Source: Subtercola sp.
GTDB lineage: Bacteria; Actinomycetota; Actinomycetes; Actinomycetales; Microbacteriaceae
NCBI GenBank assembly: GCA_025463765.1
Contig: JAODBC010000033.1
Location: 1 to 64,000 of the forward strand
Direction: 5' to 3'
DNA: 64,000 nt
The translations under genes were made by a program, and so were the position numbers. Of this stretch, positions 34,140-42,231 are shown one piece after another. The notes beneath the pieces were generated by a model. It was not told where the DNA came from, searched no databases, and saw only the letters and a list, made by a program, of their open reading frames with translations. Within the stretch, counting starts at the first letter, position 1, and each line of letters begins with the position of its first letter.

Positions 34140-34502
34140 TCAGGGACGGACGGGGGATCGGTCGGCGTCGGTGAAGAGGTGACGGTTCACGTCGCGCAAA
34201 ACCGTTCGCACCTCTTCTTCGTCAGCTCGGCAGTACGTGATCGGGCCGCTGCCACGGGGATGCGTGCAATGTCGGGCGCGGAGCAGGCCGCCCTCGGTAA
34301 GGGCTCGCAGGTGATGAAGCACCCCGTTGCGACTCAGACCGAGATTCATGGCGAGCTGGCTTGCACTCACGTCGCCTGAGGCGAGCACGATTCGCAAGAT
34401 CTCGATACGGGTCGGTGTGATGCCGAGCGCGATACATGCCCGGTCAGCCGCGTCGGCATCGCCGAACCCGATGAGTGGCTCAATCATGTCAAAACCATAC
34501 AT
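34140..34502 (-). CDS. Small winged-helix (ArsR/MarR-like) regulator
   Basis: 120 residues. DNA-binding domain ITPTRIEILRIVLASGDVSASQLAMNLGLSRNGVLHHLRALTEGGLLRARH in the typical helix-turn-helix order, followed by a short wing and tail. A second in-frame start at 34487 is possible. It is divergent from the mycofactocin-type SDR gene at 34581 with 78 bp between them, so it may control region D entry genes, or itself. No metal-binding Cys pattern is seen, hence not a classical metal sensor. Confidence 0.75.
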   Translation of the reverse strand: MYGFDMIEPLIGFGDADAADRACIALGITPTRIEILRIVLASGDVSASQLAMNLGLSRNGVLHHLRALTEGGLLRARHCTHPRGSGPITYCRADEEEVRTVLRDVNRHLFTDADRSPVRP

Positions 34503-34580
34503 TACGAATGATTCGATTGCTCCAATTCATTCGCAGCAATACACTGAGGGAACGCATAACCGACTACAAAGGAGTACTCC

Positions 34581-35393
34581 ATGGGAGACCGTCTGAAAGG
34601 CAAAGTCGCCTTCATCACCGGTGCAGGGCGAGGCCAGGGCCGCGCACACGCCATTCGTCTCGCGCAAGAAGGCGCAGATATCATCGCCATCGACGCGTGT
34701 ATCAACTTCGACACCGTTCGTTACGACATGGCCAGTGAGGAAGACCTGCAAGAAACCGTGCGGCTCGTCGAGGCGCTCGACCGCCGCATCATTGCCAGCA
34801 AGGTGGATGTTCGTGACGCCCCCGGGCTCGCAAAGGCTGTCGGCGATGGTGTCGCCGAATTCGGCAAACTCGATGTCGTCGTGGCGAACGCCGCAATCTG
34901 CTCGTGGCAGAAGTGGGACGACACCTCGGCGCAGGTGTGGCAAGACACGCTCGATGTGAACCTCACCGGTGTGTGGAACACCATGGTCGCTTGCACGCCC
35001 CACCTGATCGCGAACGGCGGTGGGTCGATCATCGCCACCAGCTCGACCTCGGGCATCAAGGGCACCCCGTGGCTCGGCCCGTACGTGGCCGCCAAGCATG
35101 GCGTGGTCGGCATTGTGCGCATGATGGCCAACGAGCTCGCGCGCCACAACATTCGAGTAAACACGGTTCACCCCACGGGCGTGAATACGCCCCTCGCCAC
35201 GAACGGCTTCGAGGTGCTCAACCAGTTCATCGCCGAAGACCCGAAGATGGGACCCATCTTCACGAACCCGATGCCGATCGACCTGCTCGAGCCCGTCGAG
35301 ATCAGCAACGCCGTCCTGTTCCTGGCCTCTGACGAATCGCAGTGGGTCACCGGAACGCAGCTCAAGGTCGATGCGGGTAACACCAACATCTGA
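34581..35393 (+). CDS. Mycofactocin-type SDR alcohol dehydrogenase
   Basis: 270 residues. Start region GKVAFITGAGRGQGRAHAIRLAQEGADIIAIDACINFDTVRYDMASEEDLQETVRLVEALDRRIIA carries the extra segment (ID-C ... Y ... EDL-ETV) that marks SDRs reported to hold NAD tightly and use mycofactocin for turnover, such as carveol-type dehydrogenases. Catalytic Ser/Tyr/Lys in SSTSGIKG and YVAAKHG. AAAGGAG precedes the ATG. The gene opens region D and would oxidise a secondary alcohol, e.g. of a terpenoid. No mft synthesis genes are in the window. Confidence 0.85.
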   Translation: MGDRLKGKVAFITGAGRGQGRAHAIRLAQEGADIIAIDACINFDTVRYDMASEEDLQETVRLVEALDRRIIASKVDVRDAPGLAKAVGDGVAEFGKLDVVVANAAICSWQKWDDTSAQVWQDTLDVNLTGVWNTMVACTPHLIANGGGSIIATSSTSGIKGTPWLGPYVAAKHGVVGIVRMMANELARHNIRVNTVHPTGVNTPLATNGFEVLNQFIAEDPKMGPIFTNPMPIDLLEPVEISNAVLFLASDESQWVTGTQLKVDAGNTNI

Positions 35394-35426
35394 CGTTCTC
35401 GCCAGAGAGACTCGCCAACTAAGACG

Positions 35427-35462
35427 AACCACCGGCGCGCCCTCGAGGGTGCGCCGGTGGTT
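35427..35462. terminator. Strong bidirectional hairpin between convergent SDR genes
   Basis: AACCACCGGCGC (35427-35438) pairs exactly with 35451-35462, and the bases between extend the stem (CCC with GGG) to leave a TCGA loop, so about 16 base pairs. There is no long T-run. It lies between the stop at 35393 and the convergent stop at 35491 and fits a shared terminator. Confidence 0.8.
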
Positions 35463-35490
35463 GTCGATTCACGACGTGGTTGCGTGCCTT

Positions 35491-36252
35491 TCACCCCTCC
35501 ATGAACGCGCCGGCCGTAAACCCGCCATCAACGGCCAAGACCTGACCGGTGATGAATCCGGCTTCGTCGGAGGCGAGAAACGTGACCGCCGCCGCGATCT
35601 CTTCAGGTCGACCGAACCGCTTCACTGCGAGGTGCTTCAGCCAGGCGTCGTGCGTCGACGAAGCGTGCGCCTGTTGCACAAGCGCAGTCTGAATCGGCCC
35701 AGGCGCGATGGCGTTCACGGTTATTCCGCGCTCGCCGACCTCGAGCGCAAGAGTCTTCGTCAGTTGTACGACGCCCGCTTTCGCGGCTGCGTATGCGCCT
35801 CGCCGCGTGATCGCTTTGATGCCGGCCACCGACGTGATGTTGATGATGCGACCGGCGTGGCCAACCTCGAATGCCGGAATCGCCGCACGGTTGAGGTAGA
35901 AAGTGCCGCTGAGCAGAACGGCGAGCAGAGCATCCCATTGCTCGTTGGAGGTAGCTTCGACCTCTTCGAGGGCGACTATTCCCGCGCAGTTGACAACAAC
36001 GTTCAGCCGACCCCAGTGGGCGACGGCTGACGCGATGGCATCGTCGCACGATTTCGAATTCGAGATGTCGGTCTGAGTGGCGACGGCCTGCCCGCCGACA
36101 TCGACGATAGCTTGCACGGTTGCCTGCGCCGCGTCGGCGTTTCGGTCCACAACAGACACATAGTCGCCGAGTCCCGCGAAGCGTAATGCTGTCGCGCGGC
36201 CGATTCCGCTGCCGGCTCCCGTGACGAATACAGATCGATGGTGATCAGACAT
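35491..36252 (-). CDS. SDR-family oxidoreductase (FabG-like)
   Basis: 253 residues from ATG at 36252, which has AAAGGAG five bases upstream; an upstream ATG at 36276 has no such site. Seen: VTGAGSGIGRATALRFA, NCAGIVALEEVEAT, INITSVAGIKA, YAAAKAGVVQLTKTLALEV and FITGQVLAVDGGF. Likely an alcohol or 3-hydroxyacyl dehydrogenase of region D. Divergent from the ABC transporter; both starts flank the TCATGATTATGGTT motif. Confidence 0.85.
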   Translation of the reverse strand: MSDHHRSVFVTGAGSGIGRATALRFAGLGDYVSVVDRNADAAQATVQAIVDVGGQAVATQTDISNSKSCDDAIASAVAHWGRLNVVVNCAGIVALEEVEATSNEQWDALLAVLLSGTFYLNRAAIPAFEVGHAGRIINITSVAGIKAITRRGAYAAAKAGVVQLTKTLALEVGERGITVNAIAPGPIQTALVQQAHASSTHDAWLKHLAVKRFGRPEEIAAAVTFLASDEAGFITGQVLAVDGGFTAGAFMEG

Positions 36253-36275
36253 GTGGTCTCCTTTGACAATGCTCA

Positions 36276-36305
36276 TTGCATCCTATTCATGATTATGGTT
36301 ATATT
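36276..36305 (+). promoter_or_regulatory. Promoter of ABC transporter with region D operator motif
   Basis: TTGCAT (36276-36281), 17 bases, TTATAT (36299-36304). The spacer contains TCATGATTATGGTT (36287-36300), a relative of TCATGATCATAGTA found at 47630 and 58854. Confidence 0.5.
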
Positions 36306-36366
36306 CAGTGCTAGCAAGTCACATTCGCTTTTCAGCTGCACTTCTACCGTTTCAAAGGAGAAACAC

Positions 36367-37521
36367 ATGGCAAGATCTACGCGGGCGCGCATGGCGTTCA
36401 CGATGATGGCGGCGCTCACCGTCGCTTCAGTCGCAACCGGGCTGGTGGGCTGCAGCTCAGGCGGTAGTAGTAGCAGCAGCAGCGGGTCGGCGGCACCGGC
36501 AGACCTTGCCGCGGCCCAGACGGCAGTGGATGCTGCGCTCAAGGCCCCGACAGCAATCACCCAGACCGTTCCGTTGCCGAAGGCGCCGGCACACGGGCTG
36601 GTCATCGATGTCGACAACGGCCTTCCTGGCTCGCTTCGAATCGGAGCAGGTGTGCAGGCTGCAGCCGAAGCGGCGGGCTGGGAGTTTCAGACGATGTCTT
36701 TCGACGCGGCGAGCCCGGCTTCGCTGCAGGCGGCGATGATGAACGCCCTGGCGAAGAACCCTACCTTCGTTACTGAGGCCGGCACCCCGCAGTCGCAGTT
36801 CGGCGACTCCGTACTGGCCGCCTACAAGGCAGCCGGCGTCGGCATCATCGTCAATAGCGCAGAACCTGTTGTCGCCGACGCTCCGGTCGTGGCCGATTCG
36901 ACTCAGATTCCGAACGGTTACGCGTTGAACAAGGCCATGGGCAAGATCTTGGCCGACTGGTTCATTGTGGATTCCAAAGGAACCGGCAACGCGATCATCG
37001 CTAGTGTCTCGAGCTTTCCGAGCCTGAAAGGCATGCCCGACGGCTTCATCCCCGAGGTTCAGGCGCTCTGCCCAGGCTGCACAGTGAGTGTTACCGACAT
37101 CAGCCTCGCTGACATTCAGGCCGGCACTAACCAAGACACCGCCGTCGCAGCGCTTCGTCGTAGCCCGAACACCGGCTACCTGTTCTTCGACAACGGCCAG
37201 TTCGCGGTGGGCATCGACAGCAAGCTCGCTGCTGCTGGTCTGACGAACGTCAAGGTCGCCGGCATCGCGCCGGAGCCGAAAGATATCTCTGACCTCGCAG
37301 CCGGCGGCACGTCTGCCTGGACCACGATCGGCTTCGAGTACACCGGGTACGCCTCGATGGACCTGGCCTTCCGCAAGCAGCAGGGTGTCGATCTGACCAC
37401 CAACAACGCTGTGCAGCCGGTGCAGCTCGTCACGTCGGCCAACGCAAGCACCGTGACGGTGCCATGGAACTTGCCGACCGACGCGCTGGCGCAGTTCTCG
37501 AAGCTCTGGCAGCTCAAGTAA
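36367..37521 (+). CDS. RbsB-type substrate-binding lipoprotein of an ABC transporter
   Basis: 384 residues from ATG at 36367 (AAGGAG upstream). Signal peptide with Arg-rich start, hydrophobic MAFTMMAALTVASVATG and lipobox LVGC (Cys29), then a Gly/Ser-rich linker. Two-lobed periplasmic-binding fold with IGAGVQAAAEAAGWEF, LAKNPTFVTEAGTPQ, NTGYLFFDNGQFAVGIDSKL and VKVAGIAPEPKD. Lobes resemble sugar-binding proteins, but in this cluster a terpenoid or organic acid is as likely. Followed 43 bp later by the ATPase and permease genes. Confidence 0.88.
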   Translation: MARSTRARMAFTMMAALTVASVATGLVGCSSGGSSSSSSGSAAPADLAAAQTAVDAALKAPTAITQTVPLPKAPAHGLVIDVDNGLPGSLRIGAGVQAAAEAAGWEFQTMSFDAASPASLQAAMMNALAKNPTFVTEAGTPQSQFGDSVLAAYKAAGVGIIVNSAEPVVADAPVVADSTQIPNGYALNKAMGKILADWFIVDSKGTGNAIIASVSSFPSLKGMPDGFIPEVQALCPGCTVSVTDISLADIQAGTNQDTAVAALRRSPNTGYLFFDNGQFAVGIDSKLAAAGLTNVKVAGIAPEPKDISDLAAGGTSAWTTIGFEYTGYASMDLAFRKQQGVDLTTNNAVQPVQLVTSANASTVTVPWNLPTDALAQFSKLWQLK

Positions 37522-37564
37522 CACCGAACATCCACACCACCCGGTTCGTGTCAAGGGAGACCAA

Positions 37565-39115
37565 ATGAGCACCGAAGAGTACGCTCTCGACGTTCGTTCG
37601 ATGACGAAGTCGTTCGCAGGCAAAGCTGTGCTGCAAGACTTCGATCTGACCATCGAGCCGGGCGAGATTCACGCCCTGCTCGGTCAGAACGGCTCAGGCA
37701 AGTCGACCTTCATCAAGGCGCTGGCGGGGTACCACGAGCCGGACGCAGGGTCATTCGTCGCCGTTGGCGGCAAAGACCTTGCGTTCGGCTCACCCAAAGA
37801 CTCTTTCGCTCTCGGGTGCCGATTCGTGCACCAAGACCTCGCGCTGATCTTGGACATGTCCGTGCTCGACAACATGTTCATGAGCAGCTCCTTTCCCATG
37901 CGGATGGGCGTGGTTGACAAGCGCGAGGGTCGCCGCCGCGCGAAGCGAGCTCTCGAGACTGTCGGGCTCGACCTCGACCTCGACACTTTCGTCAAAGACC
38001 TCCGCCCGGCCGAGCGCACGGGGCTCGCGGTCGCCCGAGCATTGCTGTCGCATAATAACGAAACGCCGAGTGTTCTCGTTCTCGACGAGCCGACCGCATC
38101 GTTGCCGACGATCGAGGTGCAAGCGCTGCTCGCAACGGTTCGACGCACGGCGGCGGCCGGCGTGGGGATTCTGTACGTCACCCATCACCTCGACGAGATT
38201 CCGAACTTCGCCCAGCGCGTCAGTGTGCTGCGCAACGGCCGCCTGGTCGGAACGTGGAAGACCGCCGAGATTTCGCATCGCGAGCTCGTCGAGCACTTGA
38301 TCGGCGAGGCCCTCGCCGCAGAGATGAACACTCAGCGCGACAAGGTCGACAGCGACCTCTCGGCCTCCCCAGCGATTGTCGTCTCCGGGCTCCAGGCCGG
38401 GCGGCTCGAGGACTTCTCGATCAGCGTGCGTCCTGGCGAGATCGTCGGCCTGTATGGCCTGACCGGTTCGGGTCGTGAAGAGATTCTGCCCGCCATCTTC
38501 GGGTCGCTGTCGGCCGACGCCGGAACCATCGTGGTTCAGGGTAAGACGCTGGAGATGGGCCGGCCCGATGCAGCCATTCGGCTCGGAATCGGCTATATGC
38601 CCCCCGACCGCAAAACGCTGGGCGGCTTCATGAGCCAGACCGCCCGGCATAACATGACTTTGCTCAGCATGAAGCAGTTCTTTCGCGGCGGGTTCTTGCG
38701 AAAGAAGCCCGAAGTGGCCGAAGCCGCTCGCTGGTTCGAGCGCTTGAACGTGCAGCCGCAGAAGGCTGAAGAGGCCCTGCTCAGCACCTTCAGTGGTGGT
38801 AACCAGCAGAAGATTCTGCTCGGCAAGTGGCTGCGCATCGATCCGAAAGTCATGCTGCTCGACGAACCGAGCCAGGGTGTCGACGTGGGCGCGAAGCTCG
38901 AGGTGCACAAGCAGATCGCGCTCGCCGCGACCAACGGCACCGCGGTGATCATCGGATCGTCTGACGTCGAAGAACTCGCTTCGCTCTGCGAACGTGTTCT
39001 CGTGCTTCGAGACGGTCATGTGGCCGAAGAACTGACCGGCGCGCGGGTGACGGTTAAAGACATCAACACAAGTTTCCACTCGGACATCAATCGCGAAGGA
39101 CTGGTCCACGCATGA
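37565..39115 (+). CDS. ABC transporter ATP-binding protein, RbsA/MglA type (two domains)
   Basis: 516 residues. First nucleotide-binding domain: Walker A GQNGSGKST, Walker B VLVLDEPTAS with a degenerate signature (LRPAERTGLAVARAL). Second: degenerate Walker A GLTGSGREE, signature FSGGNQQKILLGKWL and Walker B VMLLDEPSQGVD. The complementary defects, one good site built from two halves, are normal for this class. Overlaps the permease start by four bases (ATGA). Confidence 0.95.
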   Translation: MSTEEYALDVRSMTKSFAGKAVLQDFDLTIEPGEIHALLGQNGSGKSTFIKALAGYHEPDAGSFVAVGGKDLAFGSPKDSFALGCRFVHQDLALILDMSVLDNMFMSSSFPMRMGVVDKREGRRRAKRALETVGLDLDLDTFVKDLRPAERTGLAVARALLSHNNETPSVLVLDEPTASLPTIEVQALLATVRRTAAAGVGILYVTHHLDEIPNFAQRVSVLRNGRLVGTWKTAEISHRELVEHLIGEALAAEMNTQRDKVDSDLSASPAIVVSGLQAGRLEDFSISVRPGEIVGLYGLTGSGREEILPAIFGSLSADAGTIVVQGKTLEMGRPDAAIRLGIGYMPPDRKTLGGFMSQTARHNMTLLSMKQFFRGGFLRKKPEVAEAARWFERLNVQPQKAEEALLSTFSGGNQQKILLGKWLRIDPKVMLLDEPSQGVDVGAKLEVHKQIALAATNGTAVIIGSSDVEELASLCERVLVLRDGHVAEELTGARVTVKDINTSFHSDINREGLVHA

Positions 39116-40143
39116 ACAGCGTCATTTCAAAACTCGGGCTGGATCGGTTCAGCGGCGTATACCTCGGCGTCATTCTCATCATCGTCTTCGGGTTCGCAAC
39201 CCCCGAATTCTTGACGCCTGCAACCTTTCACGTCATCGCGTCGAGCCAGTCGATCGCAGGCATCATCGCCATCGCCCTGCTGATACCCATGGTCGCCGGG
39301 CAGTACGACCTGTCGGTGGGCACGAACGCAAACCTCACCGGGCTCGTCGTCGTCGCGCTGCAGGGTTACTGGGGCTGGTCATTGCCCGCCGCGCTGGTCG
39401 CGGGTGTCGCCTTGGGGGTACTGATCGGCTTCGTGAACGGCTTCATCGTGGTGGTGCTGAAGGTGGATTCGTTCATCGCCACACTGGGTGTCTCGTCGAT
39501 CCTGACCGCTTCGGTGATCATCGTCACGAACTCTGTCGTTCCGCCTCAGCCCACGTCAGCCGGGTGGAAGAGTTTGACGCAGTTCGAGTTCGGCGGCTTT
39601 CAGATCGTCATCGTCTACCTGATCGTGCTTGCCCTGCTTGCCTGGTGGCTTTTGGAGTTCACCCCCGCCGGCCGCTATCTGCACGCCATCGGCAGCAACC
39701 GCGACGCGGCTCGCCTGGCGGGCGTTCGAGTCAATCGCTGGTCGTGGATCGCTCTTGTGCTATCGGGCGGAATCGCCGGCATCGGCGGCATTCTCTACAC
39801 GTCGCTCACCGGCCCCTCCTTCACCTTCGGCGCGACCTTGTTGTTGCCCGCGTTCGCGGCAGTGTTCCTCGGCTCGACGCAGCTCTTCCCCGGCCGGTTC
39901 AACGTGTGGGGAACCCTTCTCGCCATCTTCGTTCTGGCGCTCGGCGTTCAGGGCCTCCAGCTGCTCTCGGGAGTCACCTGGCTCAGCCCGATGTTCAATG
40001 GCATCGCGCTGATCGCGGCCGTCGCACTCGCCGTCAGCCGTGGCCGCTCGCGAAGCAAGGGGTCTAAGCAGTCGAAAGAAGTCGAGCCGCCGAACGAAGC
40101 GGCCGAGCGCCACGACTCGCCGGCTCTCACCGGCGTGAGCTGA
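39112..40143 (+). CDS. ABC transporter permease, RbsC type
   Basis: 343 residues with about 9-10 membrane segments. Family pattern: GIIAIALLIPMVAGQYDLSVGTNANLTGLVVVAL, GFVNGFIVVVLKVDSFIATLGVSSIL, LLEFTPAGRYLHAIGSNRDAARLAGVRVNRW, LLPAFAAVFLGSTQLFPGRFNVWGTLLAIFVLALGVQGL. A charged cytoplasmic tail of about 40 residues ends the protein. Only one permease gene is present, so a homodimer is likely. Confidence 0.94.
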   Translation: MNSVISKLGLDRFSGVYLGVILIIVFGFATPEFLTPATFHVIASSQSIAGIIAIALLIPMVAGQYDLSVGTNANLTGLVVVALQGYWGWSLPAALVAGVALGVLIGFVNGFIVVVLKVDSFIATLGVSSILTASVIIVTNSVVPPQPTSAGWKSLTQFEFGGFQIVIVYLIVLALLAWWLLEFTPAGRYLHAIGSNRDAARLAGVRVNRWSWIALVLSGGIAGIGGILYTSLTGPSFTFGATLLLPAFAAVFLGSTQLFPGRFNVWGTLLAIFVLALGVQGLQLLSGVTWLSPMFNGIALIAAVALAVSRGRSRSKGSKQSKEVEPPNEAAERHDSPALTGVS

Positions 40144-40200
40144 CGCATCCCCAACAGGCGAGACAAAGCATGAGCGCCATGATCGCAACCCACGTGTTCT

Positions 40201-40382
40201 GCTGCGGTTGATGCGGCTCGCACCGCTTTCGCTGACGGCCCCTGGGATGCGGCTCTGGCTGCTTCGCACCAGATCGTCTGGGAAGAAGACCGCGGCGACG
40301 CAATCGCGCGTCACGAGCCGTCGCGTACGGCGACCGCCGGCCTCCGGAGTTGGAGCACGGCTACTACTACGAGCCGTCGTTT
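40201..40382 (+). pseudogene. Collapsed remnant of an aldehyde dehydrogenase gene
   Basis: Three separate pieces of an ALDH are fused in plus-strand order. 40201-40248 reads AAVDAARTAFADGPWD, an ALDH N-terminal helix; 40273-40323 reads IVWEEDRGDAIARHEPS, matching LPWEEDRGDAIIRREPT of the intact gene at 40491-41999; 40347-40379 reads ELEHGYYYEPS, matching EHGYFYEPT, but in another frame. In an intact protein these are about 75 and 230 residues apart, so large internal deletions occurred. The remnant is on the opposite strand and differs in codons from the neighbour, so it is an older or different ALDH and not a recent copy. Confidence 0.8.
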
Positions 40383-40422
40383 AGCTCTTCGCGGTGTCGA
40401 AACCGTGTGCAGCACACACAAA

Positions 40423-40457
40423 AGCTCCCGGCAGATGGATGAGATCTGCCGGGAGCT
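40423..40457 (-). terminator. 14-bp perfect stem-loop after aldehyde dehydrogenase gene
   Basis: AGCTCCCGGCAGAT (40423-40436), a 7-base loop, and the exact complement (40444-40457). Read leftward (minus strand) the stem is followed by TTTTGTGTG, giving a modest T-run, so it probably terminates the minus-strand aldehyde dehydrogenase transcript. Confidence 0.82.
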
Positions 40458-40490
40458 CTTGGCTTGTGCCGGGCGCCTGGCCCAGTTTTA

Positions 40491-41999
40491 TCAGGCGTCG
40501 AGGTATGAAGTGCCCGACGGCAGAAGCATCTGCTTGATGTCTGTGAACTCCAAGATGCCCTCTGGTCCGCATTCGCGACCCCAGCCCGACTTCTTCATGC
40601 CGCCGAACGGCTGCCCTAGTGACATGCCCGAGACGTTGACGCCGACGGTACCCGAACGAATGCGACGGGCGATCTGCAGGGCGAAGTCGTTGTCTTGCGT
40701 GAAGATCGAGGCAGCGAGACCGTAGTCGGTGTCGTTGGCGATATCGACGGCTTCTTCGATGCCGTCGTAGCGCATCAGCACGGTCACCGGGCCGAAGACC
40801 TCTTCTTGGGCGACCGTCATGTCACGGGTCACATTGCCGAGCACCGTGGGCTCGTAGAAGTAGCCGTGTTCGAATCCGTCGGGCTGTTTGCCGCCGATGA
40901 CGACGTCGGCGCCCTGAGCGAGTGCACCCTGCACGAATCCTTCGACCCGGGTCACCGAACGCGCGGTGGCCAGCGGCCCACGTGTGGTGTCGGGGTTGAA
41001 GGGGTCGCCCAGCGTGAACTTACTGAAGTAGTCGGCGAAAGCAGCGGCCGTCTCGTCGTAACGGCTGCTCGGCACCAAGATGCGCGACAGCGCCACACAG
41101 ACCTGACCGTTGAACGCCTGGGCGCCCTCGGCGAGGTTCGGAATGACTGATTCGAGGTCGAAGTCTTCACCCAGAATGGCCGGCGACTTTCCGCCCAGTT
41201 CGAGCGCGGTGCGGGCGAGCCGGCCGGCGGTGCGCTGCACGATGTCGGTGGCGGCGCGCTGGCTGCCGGTAATGGTCACCATGTCGATTCCGTTGTGCCC
41301 AACAAGGTACTGCGTGATGTCGAGCTCGGCCGGCACGAAGTTGATGACGCCTTTCGGCAGCCCGGAGGTGCGGGCTGCTTCGGCCAGAATGTGCGCGCTC
41401 AGCTGCGATTCGGGGGCGTGCTTGACCACGACGGTGCAGCCGGCAAGCAGTGCCGGAACTACCTTCATGCCGATGAGAACGGTCGGGCCGTTGTTGGTCA
41501 GAATGGCCAGAACGGTTCCGGTCGGCTCCCGACGGATGATCGCGTCTCCGCGGTCTTCTTCCCACGGCAGGCTCTCGGCGATGTTGATCGAACTGTTCCA
41601 CGAGATTACTGCCGCGCCGTTGTTGATGATGCGAGCGTGCGCCAGAGTCGGGCCTGATTCGAACGCCCACGCCCGGTTGAGGTCTTCGAGCTTCTCGGTG
41701 ATGGCATCGGTGAAGCGGCGAACAGCTGCGACACGTTCACCCGGCGACATGCGGGGCCACTCGCCCTTATCGAAGGCAGCCCGTGCTGCAGCGACGGCAG
41801 CATCTGCTTCGGCCACACCGGGACGAGCGACCTTCAGCAGAACCTGCTCTGTCGTCGGGTCGATGACATCGATTGTTCCCGCTTCGGCGAGCTTGATCCA
41901 CTCTCCGCCCACGAACACGGCGTCAGGCTCGGGAATGTCGATGTCGATTACGTGGTTCGTCAGCGTCTGTTCGACGGTACCCTGAACGACTTGGCTCAT
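40491..41999 (-). CDS. Aldehyde dehydrogenase (NAD-dependent)
   Basis: 502 residues. Seen: LPWEEDRGDAIIRREPTGTVLAILTNNGP (cofactor region), VVVKHAPESQ, ITGSQRAATDIVQ, catalytic Glu in LELGGKSPAIL, catalytic Cys in FNGQVCVALSRILVPSS, and PFGGMKKSGWGRECGPEG. The usual N-terminal PWNFP is replaced by TNNGP, an unusual variant at the active-site Asn region. AAGGGAG precedes the ATG. Likely oxidises an aldehyde intermediate of the region D substrate. Upstream 42000-42231 is shared with the divergent P450 redox genes. Confidence 0.92.
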   Translation of the reverse strand: MSQVVQGTVEQTLTNHVIDIDIPEPDAVFVGGEWIKLAEAGTIDVIDPTTEQVLLKVARPGVAEADAAVAAARAAFDKGEWPRMSPGERVAAVRRFTDAITEKLEDLNRAWAFESGPTLAHARIINNGAAVISWNSSINIAESLPWEEDRGDAIIRREPTGTVLAILTNNGPTVLIGMKVVPALLAGCTVVVKHAPESQLSAHILAEAARTSGLPKGVINFVPAELDITQYLVGHNGIDMVTITGSQRAATDIVQRTAGRLARTALELGGKSPAILGEDFDLESVIPNLAEGAQAFNGQVCVALSRILVPSSRYDETAAAFADYFSKFTLGDPFNPDTTRGPLATARSVTRVEGFVQGALAQGADVVIGGKQPDGFEHGYFYEPTVLGNVTRDMTVAQEEVFGPVTVLMRYDGIEEAVDIANDTDYGLAASIFTQDNDFALQIARRIRSGTVGVNVSGMSLGQPFGGMKKSGWGRECGPEGILEFTDIKQMLLPSGTSYLDA

Positions 42000-42231
42000 A
42001 GCTACTCCCTTGTAGGTGGTGTTGGTGCCCTCAAGTATCGCGCAAATTGCTGCGTATGAAAAGGATTATTCGATTGGATATTGACTTTGCTCTTATTCCG
42101 TATGCCGGGCGCAACGGTGCGAAGAGTGACAGAGTCGGGATGACTGGGCATATCGATAATCTGTGCGTATAGTTAGCATGCTGGTAATGAATTATCGACT
42201 CGTGCCCGATTCGAACGACGGAGTTCTTGTA
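42000..42231. promoter_or_regulatory. Divergent regulatory region (aldehyde dehydrogenase / P450 redox operon)
   Basis: 232 bp, AT-rich in 42045-42100 and 42150-42200. It holds TGCGTATG (42051-42058) and TGCGTATA (42164-42171); the inverse TATACGCA occurs at 60244-60251 before the last acyl-CoA dehydrogenase. TTGACT at 42081 has no well-spaced -10. A promoter for both sides is expected, but I cannot place it firmly. Confidence 0.4.

Larger units (their letters stand above)
40144..40490. other. 347-bp gene-free stretch with aldehyde dehydrogenase remnants and a hairpin
   Basis: Between the permease stop and the convergent aldehyde dehydrogenase stop there is no intact gene. The interval holds the pseudogene pieces described at 40201-40382 and the hairpin at 40423-40457. 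The first 57 bp show nothing recognisable. Confidence 0.7.

Noticed and set aside
36457-39109. Two long minus-strand open frames (about 400 and 440 codons) under the ABC transporter genes
   Set aside because: Antisense to clear binding-protein and ATPase genes; no recognisable domain in their translations.
42051-42171. TGCGTATR words at 42051 and 42164, with the inverse at 60244
   Set aside because: Eight-base matches in AT-rich promoters can arise by chance; noted in the regional entry but not claimed as a separate operator.
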